A stretch of 43,250 nt of DNA from Flavobacteriaceae bacterium. GTDB lineage: Bacteria > Bacteroidota > Bacteroidia > Flavobacteriales > Flavobacteriaceae. Positions 16,175-25,002 of the stretch are shown here, one piece after another; position 1 is the stretch's first letter, and every line of letters starts with the position of its first letter. The stretch covers positions 1 through 43,250 of the forward strand of contig JANQRC010000041.1 of NCBI GenBank assembly GCA_028284745.1, written 5' to 3'. Made by a program: the position numbers and the translations under genes. A model generated the notes under the pieces. That model had not been told where the DNA came from. It searched no databases and saw only the letters and a list, made by a program, of their open reading frames with translations.

Positions 16175-17005
16175 ATGGCAAATTACATCGAATACCACTT
16201 TACCATCAGTCCGCCACAACCTGCCTCAGAGATTCTCATCGCTGAGTTAGGCGCTGTAGACTTCGAGAGTTTTGTTGAAGACGAAGAAGGTGTTCTTGCT
16301 TATATTTCCGAAGAACTTTGGCATCCTAACATTCTAGATGAAGTTTCCATACTGAATTCAGAGGCGTTCGCCATTACGTTCTCACGCAGGGCGATCCCAC
16401 AACAGAATTGGAATGCTGAGTGGGAACGTAATTTTCATCCTATTGTGGTAGATGATACGTGTACAGTTCGCGCACCGTTTCATCAAAGACCAGAGACCAC
16501 ATACGATATCATCATAGAACCGAAGATGAGCTTCGGCACTGGCCATCACGAGACCACACACATGATGATCCAACAACTATTGAGTTTAGACCTTTCAGGA
16601 AGACGCGTGCTAGACATGGGTTGTGGTACAGGTGTTTTGGCGATCCTTGCGGAAAAACTGAAAGCCAACCCCATAATGGCCATTGATATCGATGAATGGT
16701 GTTACCTGAATACCCTAGAAAATATAGCGCGAAACAATTGCCAGCACGTCAAAGCTTTTCAAGGCGATGCTTCGCTCTTAGAAGGGAAAATGTTCGATGT
16801 GGTGCTTGCCAACATCAATCGGAATACCTTGTTGCAAGACATGAAAGTGTATGCAGCAGCAATGACACCGGAAGCGAGCTTGGTGCTAAGCGGTTTTTTT
16901 ATGACCGACCACGAGGATATCACGAGGTCCTGTGAGCAATTTGGTTTTCAACCCATGAAGACATTACAGCGCAACGATTGGATTTCTGTAAGCTTCCAGA
17001 GATGA
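16175..17005 (+). CDS. prmA: Ribosomal protein L11 methyltransferase
   Basis: Uses S-adenosylmethionine to methylate ribosomal protein L11. The 276-residue protein has an N-terminal substrate-recognition domain. The methyltransferase domain follows, with FGTGHHETTHMM, the SAM-binding VLDMGCGTGVLAI, an acidic end of strand 2 (AIDIDEW) and the active-site segment VLANINRN. It sits between tpiA and clpS, an order well known in flavobacteria. Confidence 0.95.
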   Translation: MANYIEYHFTISPPQPASEILIAELGAVDFESFVEDEEGVLAYISEELWHPNILDEVSILNSEAFAITFSRRAIPQQNWNAEWERNFHPIVVDDTCTVRAPFHQRPETTYDIIIEPKMSFGTGHHETTHMMIQQLLSLDLSGRRVLDMGCGTGVLAILAEKLKANPIMAIDIDEWCYLNTLENIARNNCQHVKAFQGDASLLEGKMFDVVLANINRNTLLQDMKVYAAAMTPEASLVLSGFFMTDHEDITRSCEQFGFQPMKTLQRNDWISVSFQR

Positions 17006-17081
17006 TGAATTGGCATTTTTTTTAAAGCTAATCATTTCATTTTTAGGGCATTTATCAATATTTTAGCTAAAAAGTCCTGCT

Positions 17082-17360
17082 ATGCATTTTCAAACGAAGA
17101 CATTAGAAGAAGTTTTACTTCAGGAAGAGGTTGTAGACCAGTACGAGTTGGTGCTCTTCAATGACGATGTGAATACTTTTGACCATGTTATAGAAACCTT
17201 GATAGACGTGTGCGAACATTCGCCACAGCAAGCCGAACAATGTTCTATTATAGTGCATTACAAAGGCAAATGTACCGTTAAGACAGGCGAATTAAGAGAC
17301 CTTCAACGCCGGTGCACGCAATTATTGGATGCCGGGTTGTCTGCTGAGGTCATGCAGTAA
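17082..17360 (+). CDS. clpS: ATP-dependent Clp protease adaptor ClpS
   Basis: Adaptor that delivers N-degron substrates to the ClpAP protease. The 92-residue protein carries YELVLFNDDVNTFDHVIETL, here recognised by LFNDDVNTFDHV with the Asp pair and Thr-Phe that bind the N-degron. The second half reads VHYKGKCTVKTGEL, matching the ClpS fold. The N-terminal 18 residues form the usual variable extension. The 3' end overlaps the convergent YhhN gene by 11 bases. Confidence 0.93.
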   Translation: MHFQTKTLEEVLLQEEVVDQYELVLFNDDVNTFDHVIETLIDVCEHSPQQAEQCSIIVHYKGKCTVKTGELRDLQRRCTQLLDAGLSAEVMQ

Positions 17361-17955
17361 GAAGCTTCTCTTCTTCTTTCTTTAGCATAAAGAGAACGAA
17401 CAACATTTGAGCAATGCCGTAGCTGCCAATAATGACCGCTGAGTAGCTTTCATGCTGAAGATGGAATTTGTTCACGGCGATCATAGAGTCTGAGAAGACA
17501 AAAGTTACAGCGGCTGTCAATGCGATCGCGTGAATGCCATTCTTTTTAGATAGAAATAGTTTTAACGATAAACTCCCCATTAGGCTTATGGCCAGGCCAT
17601 AGACAATTACTGGGATCAGAAAACTGCCAAGATCGTTAAGAGTGAGTGTTACCAATGAAGCCAATAACAGCAAAAAAGGTAACAGGCACAGTAGCCATTT
17701 CTTCATATTGAATTCTATGAGCACGCTCTTAGAAGATCTGCGCGCATAGTGCGCTATTAGAAAAGAAGACAAGCCAGCAATAAAAGCGCTCGCTTCTTCC
17801 GACAACAAGAATACATCGCCAAAGAATGAAAATGTCAACGCCAGGAGGAAGATGTTAGAGCGCACGCCAGTTTTCAAAACATACCAAAGGACAAGCATTG
17901 GCATTAGCAAAGGTTTCACAAACACTTCAACACCGTAGGTCTTCAAAGCAGCCAA
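17350..17955 (-). CDS. YhhN-family membrane protein (lysoplasmalogenase-like), 5' end possibly frameshifted
   Basis: Multi-pass membrane protein. From TTG 17955 the frame gives 201 residues with FVKPLLMPMLVLWYVLK, FSFFGDVFLL and about six further helices. These are typical of YhhN/TMEM86 proteins, some of which hydrolyse lysoplasmalogens. The expected first helix continues upstream in this frame (LLLALAANVLAAL) but no start codon precedes it. An ATG at 18011 lies in another frame and reads MKGSPYLTVAYLLLL, which would supply a proper N-terminus if one base shift were allowed near 17955-17975. So the gene is either frameshifted at its 5' end, affected by a sequencing error, or started at TTG with a shortened first helix. 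Confidence 0.75.
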   Translation of the reverse strand: MAALKTYGVEVFVKPLLMPMLVLWYVLKTGVRSNIFLLALTFSFFGDVFLLSEEASAFIAGLSSFLIAHYARRSSKSVLIEFNMKKWLLCLLPFLLLLASLVTLTLNDLGSFLIPVIVYGLAISLMGSLSLKLFLSKKNGIHAIALTAAVTFVFSDSMIAVNKFHLQHESYSAVIIGSYGIAQMLFVLFMLKKEEEKLLTA

Positions 17956-18051
17956 TACATTGGCGGCAAGAGCAATAAGTAGGCAACTGTGAGGTACGGA
18001 CTCCCTTTCATAGCCACAAGTTTACTACTTTTACATAGAAATACACCGCAC

Positions 18052-18477
18052 ATGACCCAAGACCCGCAAAGCCTATTAAAGCTGGCAAATTCTTTTACTA
18101 AGAATACATTGATGGAAACTCTTGACATTGAATATGTTGAGGTAGGAGAGGATTTTTTAGTGGCACGAATGCCAGTGGCCCCTAAGGTGCACCAACCCGA
18201 TGGAGTATTGCATGGTGGTGCCATGGTGGCCTTGGCAGAAAGTGTGGGCAGTGCTGCTTCCATGATGTTTTTGAATGCCAAAGAATTCTATATCCGAGGC
18301 ATTGAGATCGCTGCAAACCATGTGAGAAGCATGCGTGACGGTTATGTGTATGCCAAAGCATCATTACTGCACAAAGGAAGAACAACACAGCTTTGGGACA
18401 TCAAACTCAGAGACGAGCAGCAAAATTTGATATCGGCCGTGAAATTGACCACGATAGCGATTCCAAAGAAAAAGTAA
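18052..18477 (+). CDS. Hotdog-fold acyl-CoA thioesterase, candidate DHNA-CoA hydrolase
   Basis: A 141-residue PaaI-type hotdog thioesterase. The active-site segment reads QPDGVLHGGAMVALAESVGSA, here identified by HQPDGVLHGG and the catalytic Glu of VALAESV. ATG 18052 (MTQDPQSL) was chosen because it gives the normal length for the family; the frame is open further back to 17989. Its stop overlaps the menF start by one base, and menD, menB and menA follow. The best inference is hydrolysis of 1,4-dihydroxy-2-naphthoyl-CoA (a MenI role) in menaquinone synthesis. A broader acyl-CoA range cannot be excluded. Confidence 0.88.
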   Translation: MTQDPQSLLKLANSFTKNTLMETLDIEYVEVGEDFLVARMPVAPKVHQPDGVLHGGAMVALAESVGSAASMMFLNAKEFYIRGIEIAANHVRSMRDGYVYAKASLLHKGRTTQLWDIKLRDEQQNLISAVKLTTIAIPKKK

Positions 18478-19502
18478 TGGACGTGCTTGGCAAAGATATC
18501 GAAGCGCATTTCGATGCAGGCATTCCTTTTGTGGCCTATAGAAAGCCCTTGGAAGACGGCATACATTTGGTGTATCAGACAGATGATCAACTTCATACAT
18601 CGAACATTCTCGACCAGCCGAGTTTTGTTTTCGCTCCATTCGACCCAGGTAGACGTATGCTACTGCTGCTAAACACACACCGAAAGATGTATCGATTTTC
18701 AGTTGCGGAATCAACAAGAAGCTCAGCAAGCGTCTCAGATGTTCAGAGAGCGTCACACATCGCGCTAGTAGAAAAAGGCATTGCCGCTATCCAGAAAGAA
18801 AAGCTGCAAAAGGTGGTATTGTCTAGAAAGGAAGCGGTCGATACGAAAAAACGACCATCAACTATTCTCAAGCAATTGCTAAGTCAGTATAAAAAAGCGT
18901 TCGTATACCTTTTTCACCATCCTAAGGTAGGGACATGGCTCGGCGCTACCCCCGAAACACTGGTCAAGGTAACGGAAAGAGATTTCGAAACAGTTTCTTT
19001 GGCCGGCACTATTCACCTACAAGATTCGGAAGATGTGGTATGGGGTAACAAAGAGTTGGAAGAGCAACTTGTTGTTACGGAGTCTATCGTGAATTCTTTG
19101 CAAGACATCGCAACCCTGAATATAGGGAAACTTGAAACTGTACGTGCTGGCGAATTATTGCATTTAAAGACCAAGATAAAGGGTACTTTTTCTGAGAAGG
19201 TCGTATTAGATGACCTGGTTGGTCGTTTGCACCCAACACCTGCCGTTTGCGGTTTGCCTGCTGCTGCTGCAAGACAATTCATCTTTGATCACGAGGGGTA
19301 TGACAGAGAATTCTATACGGGTTTTATGGGTGAGGTGGATCCCGAAGGAAGCACGGCACTCTATGTGAATTTGCGATGTATGAAATGGCTTCCTGGAAAA
19401 GCAGAAGTATTTGTAGGTGGTGGCATCACTAAGGATTCCAGCCCAGAGGCTGAGTGGTTAGAGACTGTCAACAAGTCTACGACCATAAAGAGCGTTCTGT
19501 GA
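18477..19502 (+). CDS. menF: Isochorismate synthase
   Basis: Chorismate-utilising enzyme that converts chorismate to isochorismate, the entry step of menaquinone synthesis. From ATG 18477 (overlapping the thioesterase stop by one base) it gives 341 residues. Conserved segments include LQKVVLSRKEAV, WLGATPETLVKV, SLAGTIH, LHPTPAVCGLPA, GFMGEVDPEG and the C-terminal VGGGITKDSSPEAEW. The position directly ahead of menD favours MenF over salicylate or anthranilate synthases. Confidence 0.92.
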   Translation: MDVLGKDIEAHFDAGIPFVAYRKPLEDGIHLVYQTDDQLHTSNILDQPSFVFAPFDPGRRMLLLLNTHRKMYRFSVAESTRSSASVSDVQRASHIALVEKGIAAIQKEKLQKVVLSRKEAVDTKKRPSTILKQLLSQYKKAFVYLFHHPKVGTWLGATPETLVKVTERDFETVSLAGTIHLQDSEDVVWGNKELEEQLVVTESIVNSLQDIATLNIGKLETVRAGELLHLKTKIKGTFSEKVVLDDLVGRLHPTPAVCGLPAAAARQFIFDHEGYDREFYTGFMGEVDPEGSTALYVNLRCMKWLPGKAEVFVGGGITKDSSPEAEWLETVNKSTTIKSVL

Positions 19503-19541
19503 GTATGTGCTTTTTTGAAACACAGAACCTATCCGTTTTAC

Positions 19542-19549
19542 TATTTTTG
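19542..19549 (+). promoter_or_regulatory. Candidate -7 promoter element upstream of menD
   Basis: TATTTTTG fits TAnnTTTG and lies only 8 bases before the menD ATG, so a transcript from here would have almost no 5' leader. A TTG at 19515-19517 lies 24 bases upstream, slightly far for a -33 element. Confidence 0.35.
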
Positions 19550-19557
19550 CTTCCCGA

Positions 19558-21330
19558 ATGAAGTACACTAAAATACCCGTTGCTCAGACTCTTGTGGCTT
19601 TGTGTGAAGCTAAGGGAATCCATGACATCGTTATCTCGCCCGGTTCTAGAAATGCTCCGTTGACCATTGGCTTCACAGAGAACCCGACCTTTAGCTGTTA
19701 CAGCATTGTAGACGAGCGTTGCGCGGCCTTCTTCGCGTTGGGCATGGCACAACAATCACAAAGACCGGTAGCCTTGCTCTGTACTTCTGGGTCTGCAGTA
19801 TTGAATTATTACCCTGCCATTGCCGAAGCCTTTTACAGCGATATTCCGTTGGTGGTACTCTCGGCCGATAGACCAAGATACCGTATCGATATAGGCGATG
19901 GCCAGACCATCAGACAAGATAATGTATTTGATAGGCATATCTTGGGCTCTTTCAACCTACGGCAAGACACCGATCATGCTTCAGAGCAGATATTGTCAAG
20001 AGAGAAGCACAAAATGCCGCCTTTTATTACAGAGAGGTCATTGGTAGAGATGCAAACTTCCATCCAACAAAAAAATGAGAAGGATATCAATGCGGCATTG
20101 AATTTGGCCATCGAGCAACAAGGACCAGTTCACGTCAACATTCCCATGGAAGAACCTTTGTATGAGGTGGTCGACAAACCTTCGGTTTTGCCAGCGAACA
20201 TTGCACATGCTCCTTTTCAAGGCAGGCTCGTTACGGAAGAAATAGATCGGATGGCCAAACTTTGGAATGAAGCAGAAAAGAAAATGATCGTCGTAGGCGT
20301 TCATCAGCCGAATGCGATAGATCAAGCTATGATCAACCAATTGGCTAGCGATGCCTCGTTATTGGTCTTTACAGAGACTACGTCTAACATACATCATGAG
20401 CATTTTTTTCCGAGTATCGATAAGCTCATAGCACCAATTGAGAAACACACAGAAGGCGAACAAAACTTTAAGGGTCTACAACCTGATCTGTTGTTGACAT
20501 TTGGCGGCATGGTCGTGTCTAAAAAGGTGAAAGCTTTCTTACGGAAGTTCCAACCCAAGGAGCATTGGCATGTGGGGCCAAAGAAGGCGTATGATACCTA
20601 TTTCTGTTTGCAAAAGTTTGTACAGGCTTCACCTAATGATTTCTTCAAAATCTTTTTGCCCAAGATCGTAACTAGGCGTGCGGGTTATCGAGACCATTGG
20701 AGCACAGTTATGCAGAATCGTCGTATAAGGCACGAGAAATACCTGGATGACCTTCCGTTCACTGATTTCAAGGCTTTTGAGGTCATTTTACAGCACCTGC
20801 CAAAGAATAGTAACCTTCAACTGAGCAATAGCTCTACGATTCGGTACATGCAGTTATTTGATGTCGACCCAACCATCAGGCAATATTGTAATCGAGGCAC
20901 AAGTGGTATAGACGGTAGTATCTCAACAGCCATTGGCGCGTCGCTGGCTAGAGATGAGTCAACGACATTGATCACCGGTGACCTGAGTTTCTTTTATGAT
21001 AGCAATGCACTGTGGAATGGTCATTTGCGTAACGATTTCAGGATCATAGTTATCAATAACGGGGGAGGAGGGATCTTCAGGATCCTTCCAGGAAATAAGG
21101 ACACACTGAATTTTGACACCTATTTTGAGACACAACACCAACTAACGGCCAAGAGCATTGCAGAAATGTATGGGTTTGAGTACGTAAGCACCAGCGAAGG
21201 AGAAGAACTTGAAAAGATGCTAGAAGATTTCTTTGAGCCCACTATACGTCCTAAAGTTTTAGAGATATTTACTCCTCGCAAAACAAATGATAAATACTTG
21301 TTGGAGTATTTTGAATACTTGAAAGACTAA
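19558..21330 (+). CDS. menD: 2-succinyl-5-enolpyruvyl-6-hydroxy-3-cyclohexene-1-carboxylate synthase (MenD)
   Basis: Thiamine-diphosphate enzyme joining isochorismate and 2-oxoglutarate. The 590-residue protein shows VISPGSRNAPLTIGF and DERCAAFFALGMA with the conserved Glu of the ThDP site. It also has LLCTSGSAVLNYYPAI, an RGTSGIDGS segment and the metal/ThDP motif ITGDLSFFYDSNALWN. The C-terminal INNGGGGIF is normal. It starts 55 bases after menF. Its last codons overlap the convergent hypothetical gene by 4 bases. Confidence 0.97.
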   Translation: MKYTKIPVAQTLVALCEAKGIHDIVISPGSRNAPLTIGFTENPTFSCYSIVDERCAAFFALGMAQQSQRPVALLCTSGSAVLNYYPAIAEAFYSDIPLVVLSADRPRYRIDIGDGQTIRQDNVFDRHILGSFNLRQDTDHASEQILSREKHKMPPFITERSLVEMQTSIQQKNEKDINAALNLAIEQQGPVHVNIPMEEPLYEVVDKPSVLPANIAHAPFQGRLVTEEIDRMAKLWNEAEKKMIVVGVHQPNAIDQAMINQLASDASLLVFTETTSNIHHEHFFPSIDKLIAPIEKHTEGEQNFKGLQPDLLLTFGGMVVSKKVKAFLRKFQPKEHWHVGPKKAYDTYFCLQKFVQASPNDFFKIFLPKIVTRRAGYRDHWSTVMQNRRIRHEKYLDDLPFTDFKAFEVILQHLPKNSNLQLSNSSTIRYMQLFDVDPTIRQYCNRGTSGIDGSISTAIGASLARDESTTLITGDLSFFYDSNALWNGHLRNDFRIIVINNGGGGIFRILPGNKDTLNFDTYFETQHQLTAKSIAEMYGFEYVSTSEGEELEKMLEDFFEPTIRPKVLEIFTPRKTNDKYLLEYFEYLKD

Positions 21331-21815
21331 GCGCTTTCTAACCTTTTGTCTTTGACTAAGCCACTTAACCAAAAGGAGGCTTTTTCAATGGTCTGGAATC
21401 CTTTGAAAGGAGCATTTAAGAAAAGTTTTTCGATTTCTAAAGCGCCCTTGTATTGGTTGTATATGACGACAGCAAAACCAGCCAAATTGGGGAAAGACTC
21501 CTCAACCTTATAATATCCGGTCGGGTCTATAGAATATGAATTGATTCTGTTGGAGAGATATCCGAAAGGGCGTTCGGCATAATAATCCTTGATGAGCTCG
21601 ATGAGCTCTAGTGTATCATCAAACACCAATGTGACCCCTTCATTTATCTCAGAAATGACGAATTCATCAAAGAAATAGAACGTGCCAAATTCAAATTTGT
21701 ACACTTCATTGCAACTGCTTTTATGTGACTGAAAATAGGTCATCGATCGATCTTGGCGATACTCTAGATCTAAAGTTACAATGATCGATGATGTTTTGGC
21801 TGCATGAAAAGTCAT
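21327..21815 (-). CDS. Conserved-looking hypothetical protein
   Basis: A 162-residue soluble protein with no signal peptide or membrane helix. It has an N-terminal beta-rich half (YKFEFGTFYFFDEFV, EGVTLVFDDTLELIELI) and a helical C-terminal half (FKGFQTIEKASFWLS). The shape resembles small STAS/SpoIIAA-like flavobacterial proteins of unknown role, but I do not assign the family. The start may be ATG 21815 or the later Met of MTYFQSHKSS. It lies convergent with menD inside the men locus and has no evident part in the pathway. Confidence 0.65.
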   Translation of the reverse strand: MTFHAAKTSSIIVTLDLEYRQDRSMTYFQSHKSSCNEVYKFEFGTFYFFDEFVISEINEGVTLVFDDTLELIELIKDYYAERPFGYLSNRINSYSIDPTGYYKVEESFPNLAGFAVVIYNQYKGALEIEKLFLNAPFKGFQTIEKASFWLSGLVKDKRLESA

Positions 21816-22023
21816 ATGGTTGTGTTTTTCGATGAAAATGCAAAATATCCGATGAAATTGTTTTTCACTACTGATAATTAGCCACTTGCATAGGTGTTCT
21901 TCTTATCTATGAGGTAAAGTGTCGGTCATTCGGGTGCCTTCTTCAAGCTTTGAGAAACAAATAAAAGGTCTACGCTCATATGTTTTCAATTGCCTAATTT
22001 TACAGATCTTAAATTTCTTGGTA

Positions 22024-22866
22024 ATGAATACTGCTAATTGGAGAATTGCAAAAGAATTTGAAGACATCACCTACAAGAAGTCGAATGGTGTGGCCCGAAT
22101 TGCCTTCAATCGCCCAGAAGTTAGAAATGCCTTCCGGCCAAAGACCACCAGCGAGTTGTATCAGGCCTTTTACGATGCTCAAGAGGATAGCTCGATAGGA
22201 GTTGTATTGCTCTCAGCGGAAGGACCATCACCAAAGGATGGTGTCTATTCGTTTTGCAGTGGCGGCGATCAAAAGACCCGAGGACATCAGGGATACGTAG
22301 GCGATGATGGGATGCACAGACTCAACATTCTAGAAGTGCAGCGCTTAATTCGTTTTATGCCAAAGGTGGTCATTGCTGTGGTGCCTGGATGGGCAGTTGG
22401 CGGCGGACACAGCTTGCATGTTGTGTGCGATATGACTTTGGCTAGCAAAGAACATGCTATCTTTAAACAGACCGATGCTGATGTTACCAGCTTTGATGGT
22501 GGATATGGCTCTGCATATCTGGCAAAGATGGTGGGCCAGAAAAAGGCACGCGAGATCTTTTTCCTGGGAAGAAACTATTCTGCGCAAGAGGCACATGAGA
22601 TGGGAATGGTCAATGCAGTGATTCCGCATGATGCGCTAGAAGATACTGCTTATCAATGGGCACAAGAGATCTTGGACAAATCGCCAACGTCCATAAAAAT
22701 GCTCAAGTTTGCTATGAACCTTACAGATGATGGTATGGTAGGGCAGCAAGTGTTTGCTGGCGAGGCCACACGCTTGGCATACATGACAGAAGAGGCTAAG
22801 GAAGGGCGCAATGCTTTCTTAGAAAAGCGCAAGCCTAACTTTAGGGACATCAAATGGATTCCGTAG
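22024..22866 (+). CDS. menB: 1,4-dihydroxy-2-naphthoyl-CoA synthase
   Basis: Crotonase-fold enzyme that cyclises o-succinylbenzoyl-CoA. From ATG 22024 the protein has 280 residues (the frame extends back to 21919 without similarity to the family). Diagnostic segments are IAFNRPEVRNAFRP, FCSGGDQKTRG, the oxyanion-hole region GWAVGGGHSLHVVCDMTLAS and TDADVTSFDGGYGSAYLA with the catalytic Asp. The C-terminal KRKPNFRDIKWIP is characteristic of MenB. menA follows after 10 bases. Confidence 0.96.
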   Translation: MNTANWRIAKEFEDITYKKSNGVARIAFNRPEVRNAFRPKTTSELYQAFYDAQEDSSIGVVLLSAEGPSPKDGVYSFCSGGDQKTRGHQGYVGDDGMHRLNILEVQRLIRFMPKVVIAVVPGWAVGGGHSLHVVCDMTLASKEHAIFKQTDADVTSFDGGYGSAYLAKMVGQKKAREIFFLGRNYSAQEAHEMGMVNAVIPHDALEDTAYQWAQEILDKSPTSIKMLKFAMNLTDDGMVGQQVFAGEATRLAYMTEEAKEGRNAFLEKRKPNFRDIKWIP

Positions 22867-22876
22867 TATCATCATC

Positions 22877-23794
22877 ATGAGCAATAGCTTTAACTTTAAG
22901 GCTTGGGTGCAAGCTGCGCGTCTGCGTACACTCCCGCTATCGGTTTCAGGCATCATTGTTGGCGCTGCCATGGCAGACATGGACGGGTACTTTCGATGGG
23001 ATATTTTTGTGTTGGCCTTGCTTACGACAATGGCTTTTCAGGTACTTTCCAACTTTGCCAATGACTACGGTGATGGAGTGAAGGGTGCCGATAGCGAAGA
23101 GCGGATCGGCCCAAAACGTGCCATACAAAGCGGGGCCATCTCCTCATCCGTGATGAAAAAAGGAGTTGTCATTACAGCAATAGCATCATTATTGTTGGCA
23201 ATGTTGCTGATCTATGTTTCTTTCGGGAGAGACCATGTGTGGTATGGAGCACTGTTCCTGCTTTTAGGATTGGCAAGCGTGGTGGCGGCGATCAAGTATA
23301 CAGTGGGTGGCTCAGCTTATGGTTACCATGGGCTAGGTGATGTCTTTGTTTTCTTGTTCTTTGGTCTGGTGAGCGTTTGTGGCAGCTATTTCTTGTTCGC
23401 CAAGCATCTTAGTTGGGCAGCGTTTCTCCCGGCAGTCACGGTAGGGCTGCTTAGTGTGGCGGTCTTGAACTTGAATAACTTAAGAGATATTGACAGCGAT
23501 CTGAAGGCAGGCAAAAGAACACTTGCCGTACTTTTGGGTAAAAATGCTACAAGAAACTATCATTTTATCATTGTTTCTTTGGCTATGATAACATCAACCC
23601 TTTTTTTGGTGATTGAATATCAGCATATTGCGAATGCACTGTTTCTAGTGTCGTTTGTTCCAGTTTCAATGCATCTGAACCGTTTCCTGAACGTTTCAAC
23701 TGCCAGGGCGTTAGACCCCGAATTAAAAAAAGTAGCGTTGTCTGTATTTCTTTTCAGCATACTATTTTATCTAGGATTTAATATTTTTTCGTAG
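22877..23794 (+). CDS. menA: 1,4-dihydroxy-2-naphthoate polyprenyltransferase
   Basis: UbiA-superfamily integral membrane enzyme that prenylates 1,4-dihydroxy-2-naphthoate to give demethylmenaquinone. The 305-residue protein has about eight to nine membrane helices. Both prenyl-diphosphate motifs are present: NFANDYGDGVKGAD (first Asp-rich site) and NNLRDIDSDLKAGKRTL (second). It is 10 bases downstream of menB, so translation of the two is probably from one mRNA. Confidence 0.95.
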   Translation: MSNSFNFKAWVQAARLRTLPLSVSGIIVGAAMADMDGYFRWDIFVLALLTTMAFQVLSNFANDYGDGVKGADSEERIGPKRAIQSGAISSSVMKKGVVITAIASLLLAMLLIYVSFGRDHVWYGALFLLLGLASVVAAIKYTVGGSAYGYHGLGDVFVFLFFGLVSVCGSYFLFAKHLSWAAFLPAVTVGLLSVAVLNLNNLRDIDSDLKAGKRTLAVLLGKNATRNYHFIIVSLAMITSTLFLVIEYQHIANALFLVSFVPVSMHLNRFLNVSTARALDPELKKVALSVFLFSILFYLGFNIFS

Positions 23795-23832
23795 ATTTAG
23801 CGTCATTCAATAACCCCCTAAATACGATTGGA

Positions 23833-24558
23833 TTGAGCGATTCGATTAAGATTTTGATTGTTGAGGATAATGTTGTCATAGCTGATGACATGCAAGAAAT
23901 GCTTGAAGAGATCGGCTATGACATCGTGGACAACGTAATATCGTACGAGAAAGCCGTAGAAGCGCTGAGCGAGAATGATGTAGACCTGGTGTTGATAGAT
24001 GTTGTTCTCGCTACAGAGAAGACAGGCATTGACCTAGGAAGGTACATACGCGAGAACTTTGACATTCCATTCATTTTTGTCACTTCAAATTCGGATAGGT
24101 CTACAGTAGAGAAAGCAAAGCTTGTGAATCCCAACAACTATGTGGTAAAGCCTTTTGAGCAGAGCGATCTTTTTGCGGCTATCGAGATAACACTATCCAA
24201 TTTCACTCCCTCGACAGACAAGCCTAAGGGAGGCAACGAGCGCATTTTGAAAGATTCTATCTTCATAAAGAAGAACAACCTCTTCCATCGCGTCCCTTTT
24301 AGCTCTATACAATTCATCAAGGCCGATAATGTATATCTAGAAATTACCACGGAAGAAAAGGATTTTCTGGTGAGGTCTTCACTCAAGGACTATTTGCTGA
24401 AACTTCCCGATGACAAATTCTTTAGAGTGCACAAGTCTTACATTATCAACATAGATCATATTCAAGCTATAAATTCTAAGGATGTAGTCATCAAAGGTGA
24501 AACTATTCCCATCTCGAAAGATTTCAGGGATTTTGCGCTTTCTTCTTTAAATCAATAA
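23833..24558 (+). CDS. LytTR-family response regulator
   Basis: A 241-residue regulator starting at TTG 23833; there is no closer ATG. The receiver domain occupies residues 6-120, with EDN (11-13), phospho-acceptor Asp56 in LVLIDVVLA, Thr in FVTSNSD and Lys in VVKPFEQ. The C-terminal LytTR DNA-binding domain (about residues 140-240) shows IQFIKADNVYLEI, SLKDYLLKLPDDKFFRVHKSYIIN in parts, and a conserved final DFALSSL. It is placed between menA and a HisKA_2 kinase, with which it probably pairs. LytTR regulators bind direct repeats of TAC-like sites; none was confidently identified here. Confidence 0.9.
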   Translation: MSDSIKILIVEDNVVIADDMQEMLEEIGYDIVDNVISYEKAVEALSENDVDLVLIDVVLATEKTGIDLGRYIRENFDIPFIFVTSNSDRSTVEKAKLVNPNNYVVKPFEQSDLFAAIEITLSNFTPSTDKPKGGNERILKDSIFIKKNNLFHRVPFSSIQFIKADNVYLEITTEEKDFLVRSSLKDYLLKLPDDKFFRVHKSYIINIDHIQAINSKDVVIKGETIPISKDFRDFALSSLNQ

Positions 24559-24735
24559 TTTGCAGGGTTTCTCTTACCATTACATCAATTCGTTAGCTTT
24601 TTGTAACACAATTTAGGGGCTATACAACATTTATTTCCATAAACATCGATAAACGCATATGTTTGAGGTGGTTATTGGTTAATGAGTGTTATACTGTTTA
24701 TGCCCCAACCTATAAATAGGAGACACTTAGACAGG

Positions 24736-24765
24736 AAGCCCCGAGAGATCGGGGCTTTCTTTTTT
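24736..24765 (+). terminator. Rho-independent terminator
   Basis: Perfect 9-bp stem (AAGCCCCGA / TCGGGGCTT) with GAGA tetraloop, followed by a run of T residues. It is the strongest terminator in the window and lies in the regulator-kinase spacer. Confidence 0.9.
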
Positions 24766-24984
24766 GCAGACACATGTTGACACCAATGTTCTCTCTCTTC
24801 CATATAGGCAACAGAACAGTACTGAAACACAACCACAGCCAAATGCCGCTATACAACGACATATAAGCACTAGGCAACAATTATTTTAGTGTAATATTGA
24901 CATGGCCGTTATTTGTGATGTCAAATACTGATATAATGTTCAAAAAAGATTGTAACCACATGATCAATAACATCTTTTTTGATG

Positions 24985-24992
24985 TATTTTTG
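24985..24992 (+). promoter_or_regulatory. Candidate -7 promoter element of the HisKA_2 kinase gene
   Basis: TATTTTTG fits TAnnTTTG and lies 10 bases before ATG 25003. Together with the terminator upstream it suggests that the kinase has its own promoter. Confidence 0.4.
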
Positions 24993-25002
24993 AGTGCCGA
25001 GC

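Larger units (their letters stand above)
24559..25002. other. Intergenic region with terminator and possible small RNA
   Basis: This 444-base gap holds no convincing ORF longer than 60 codons in the sense direction. It contains a strong terminator (24736-24765) almost 180 bases past the regulator stop, so either the regulator has a long 3' UTR or a separate short transcript ends there. The 3' part carries a -7-like box just ahead of the kinase gene. Confidence 0.5.

Noticed and set aside
17989..18051. Longer N-terminus of the thioesterase from 17989
   Set aside because: The extension overlaps the divergent promoter region and has no family counterpart; ATG 18052 gives the normal hotdog length.
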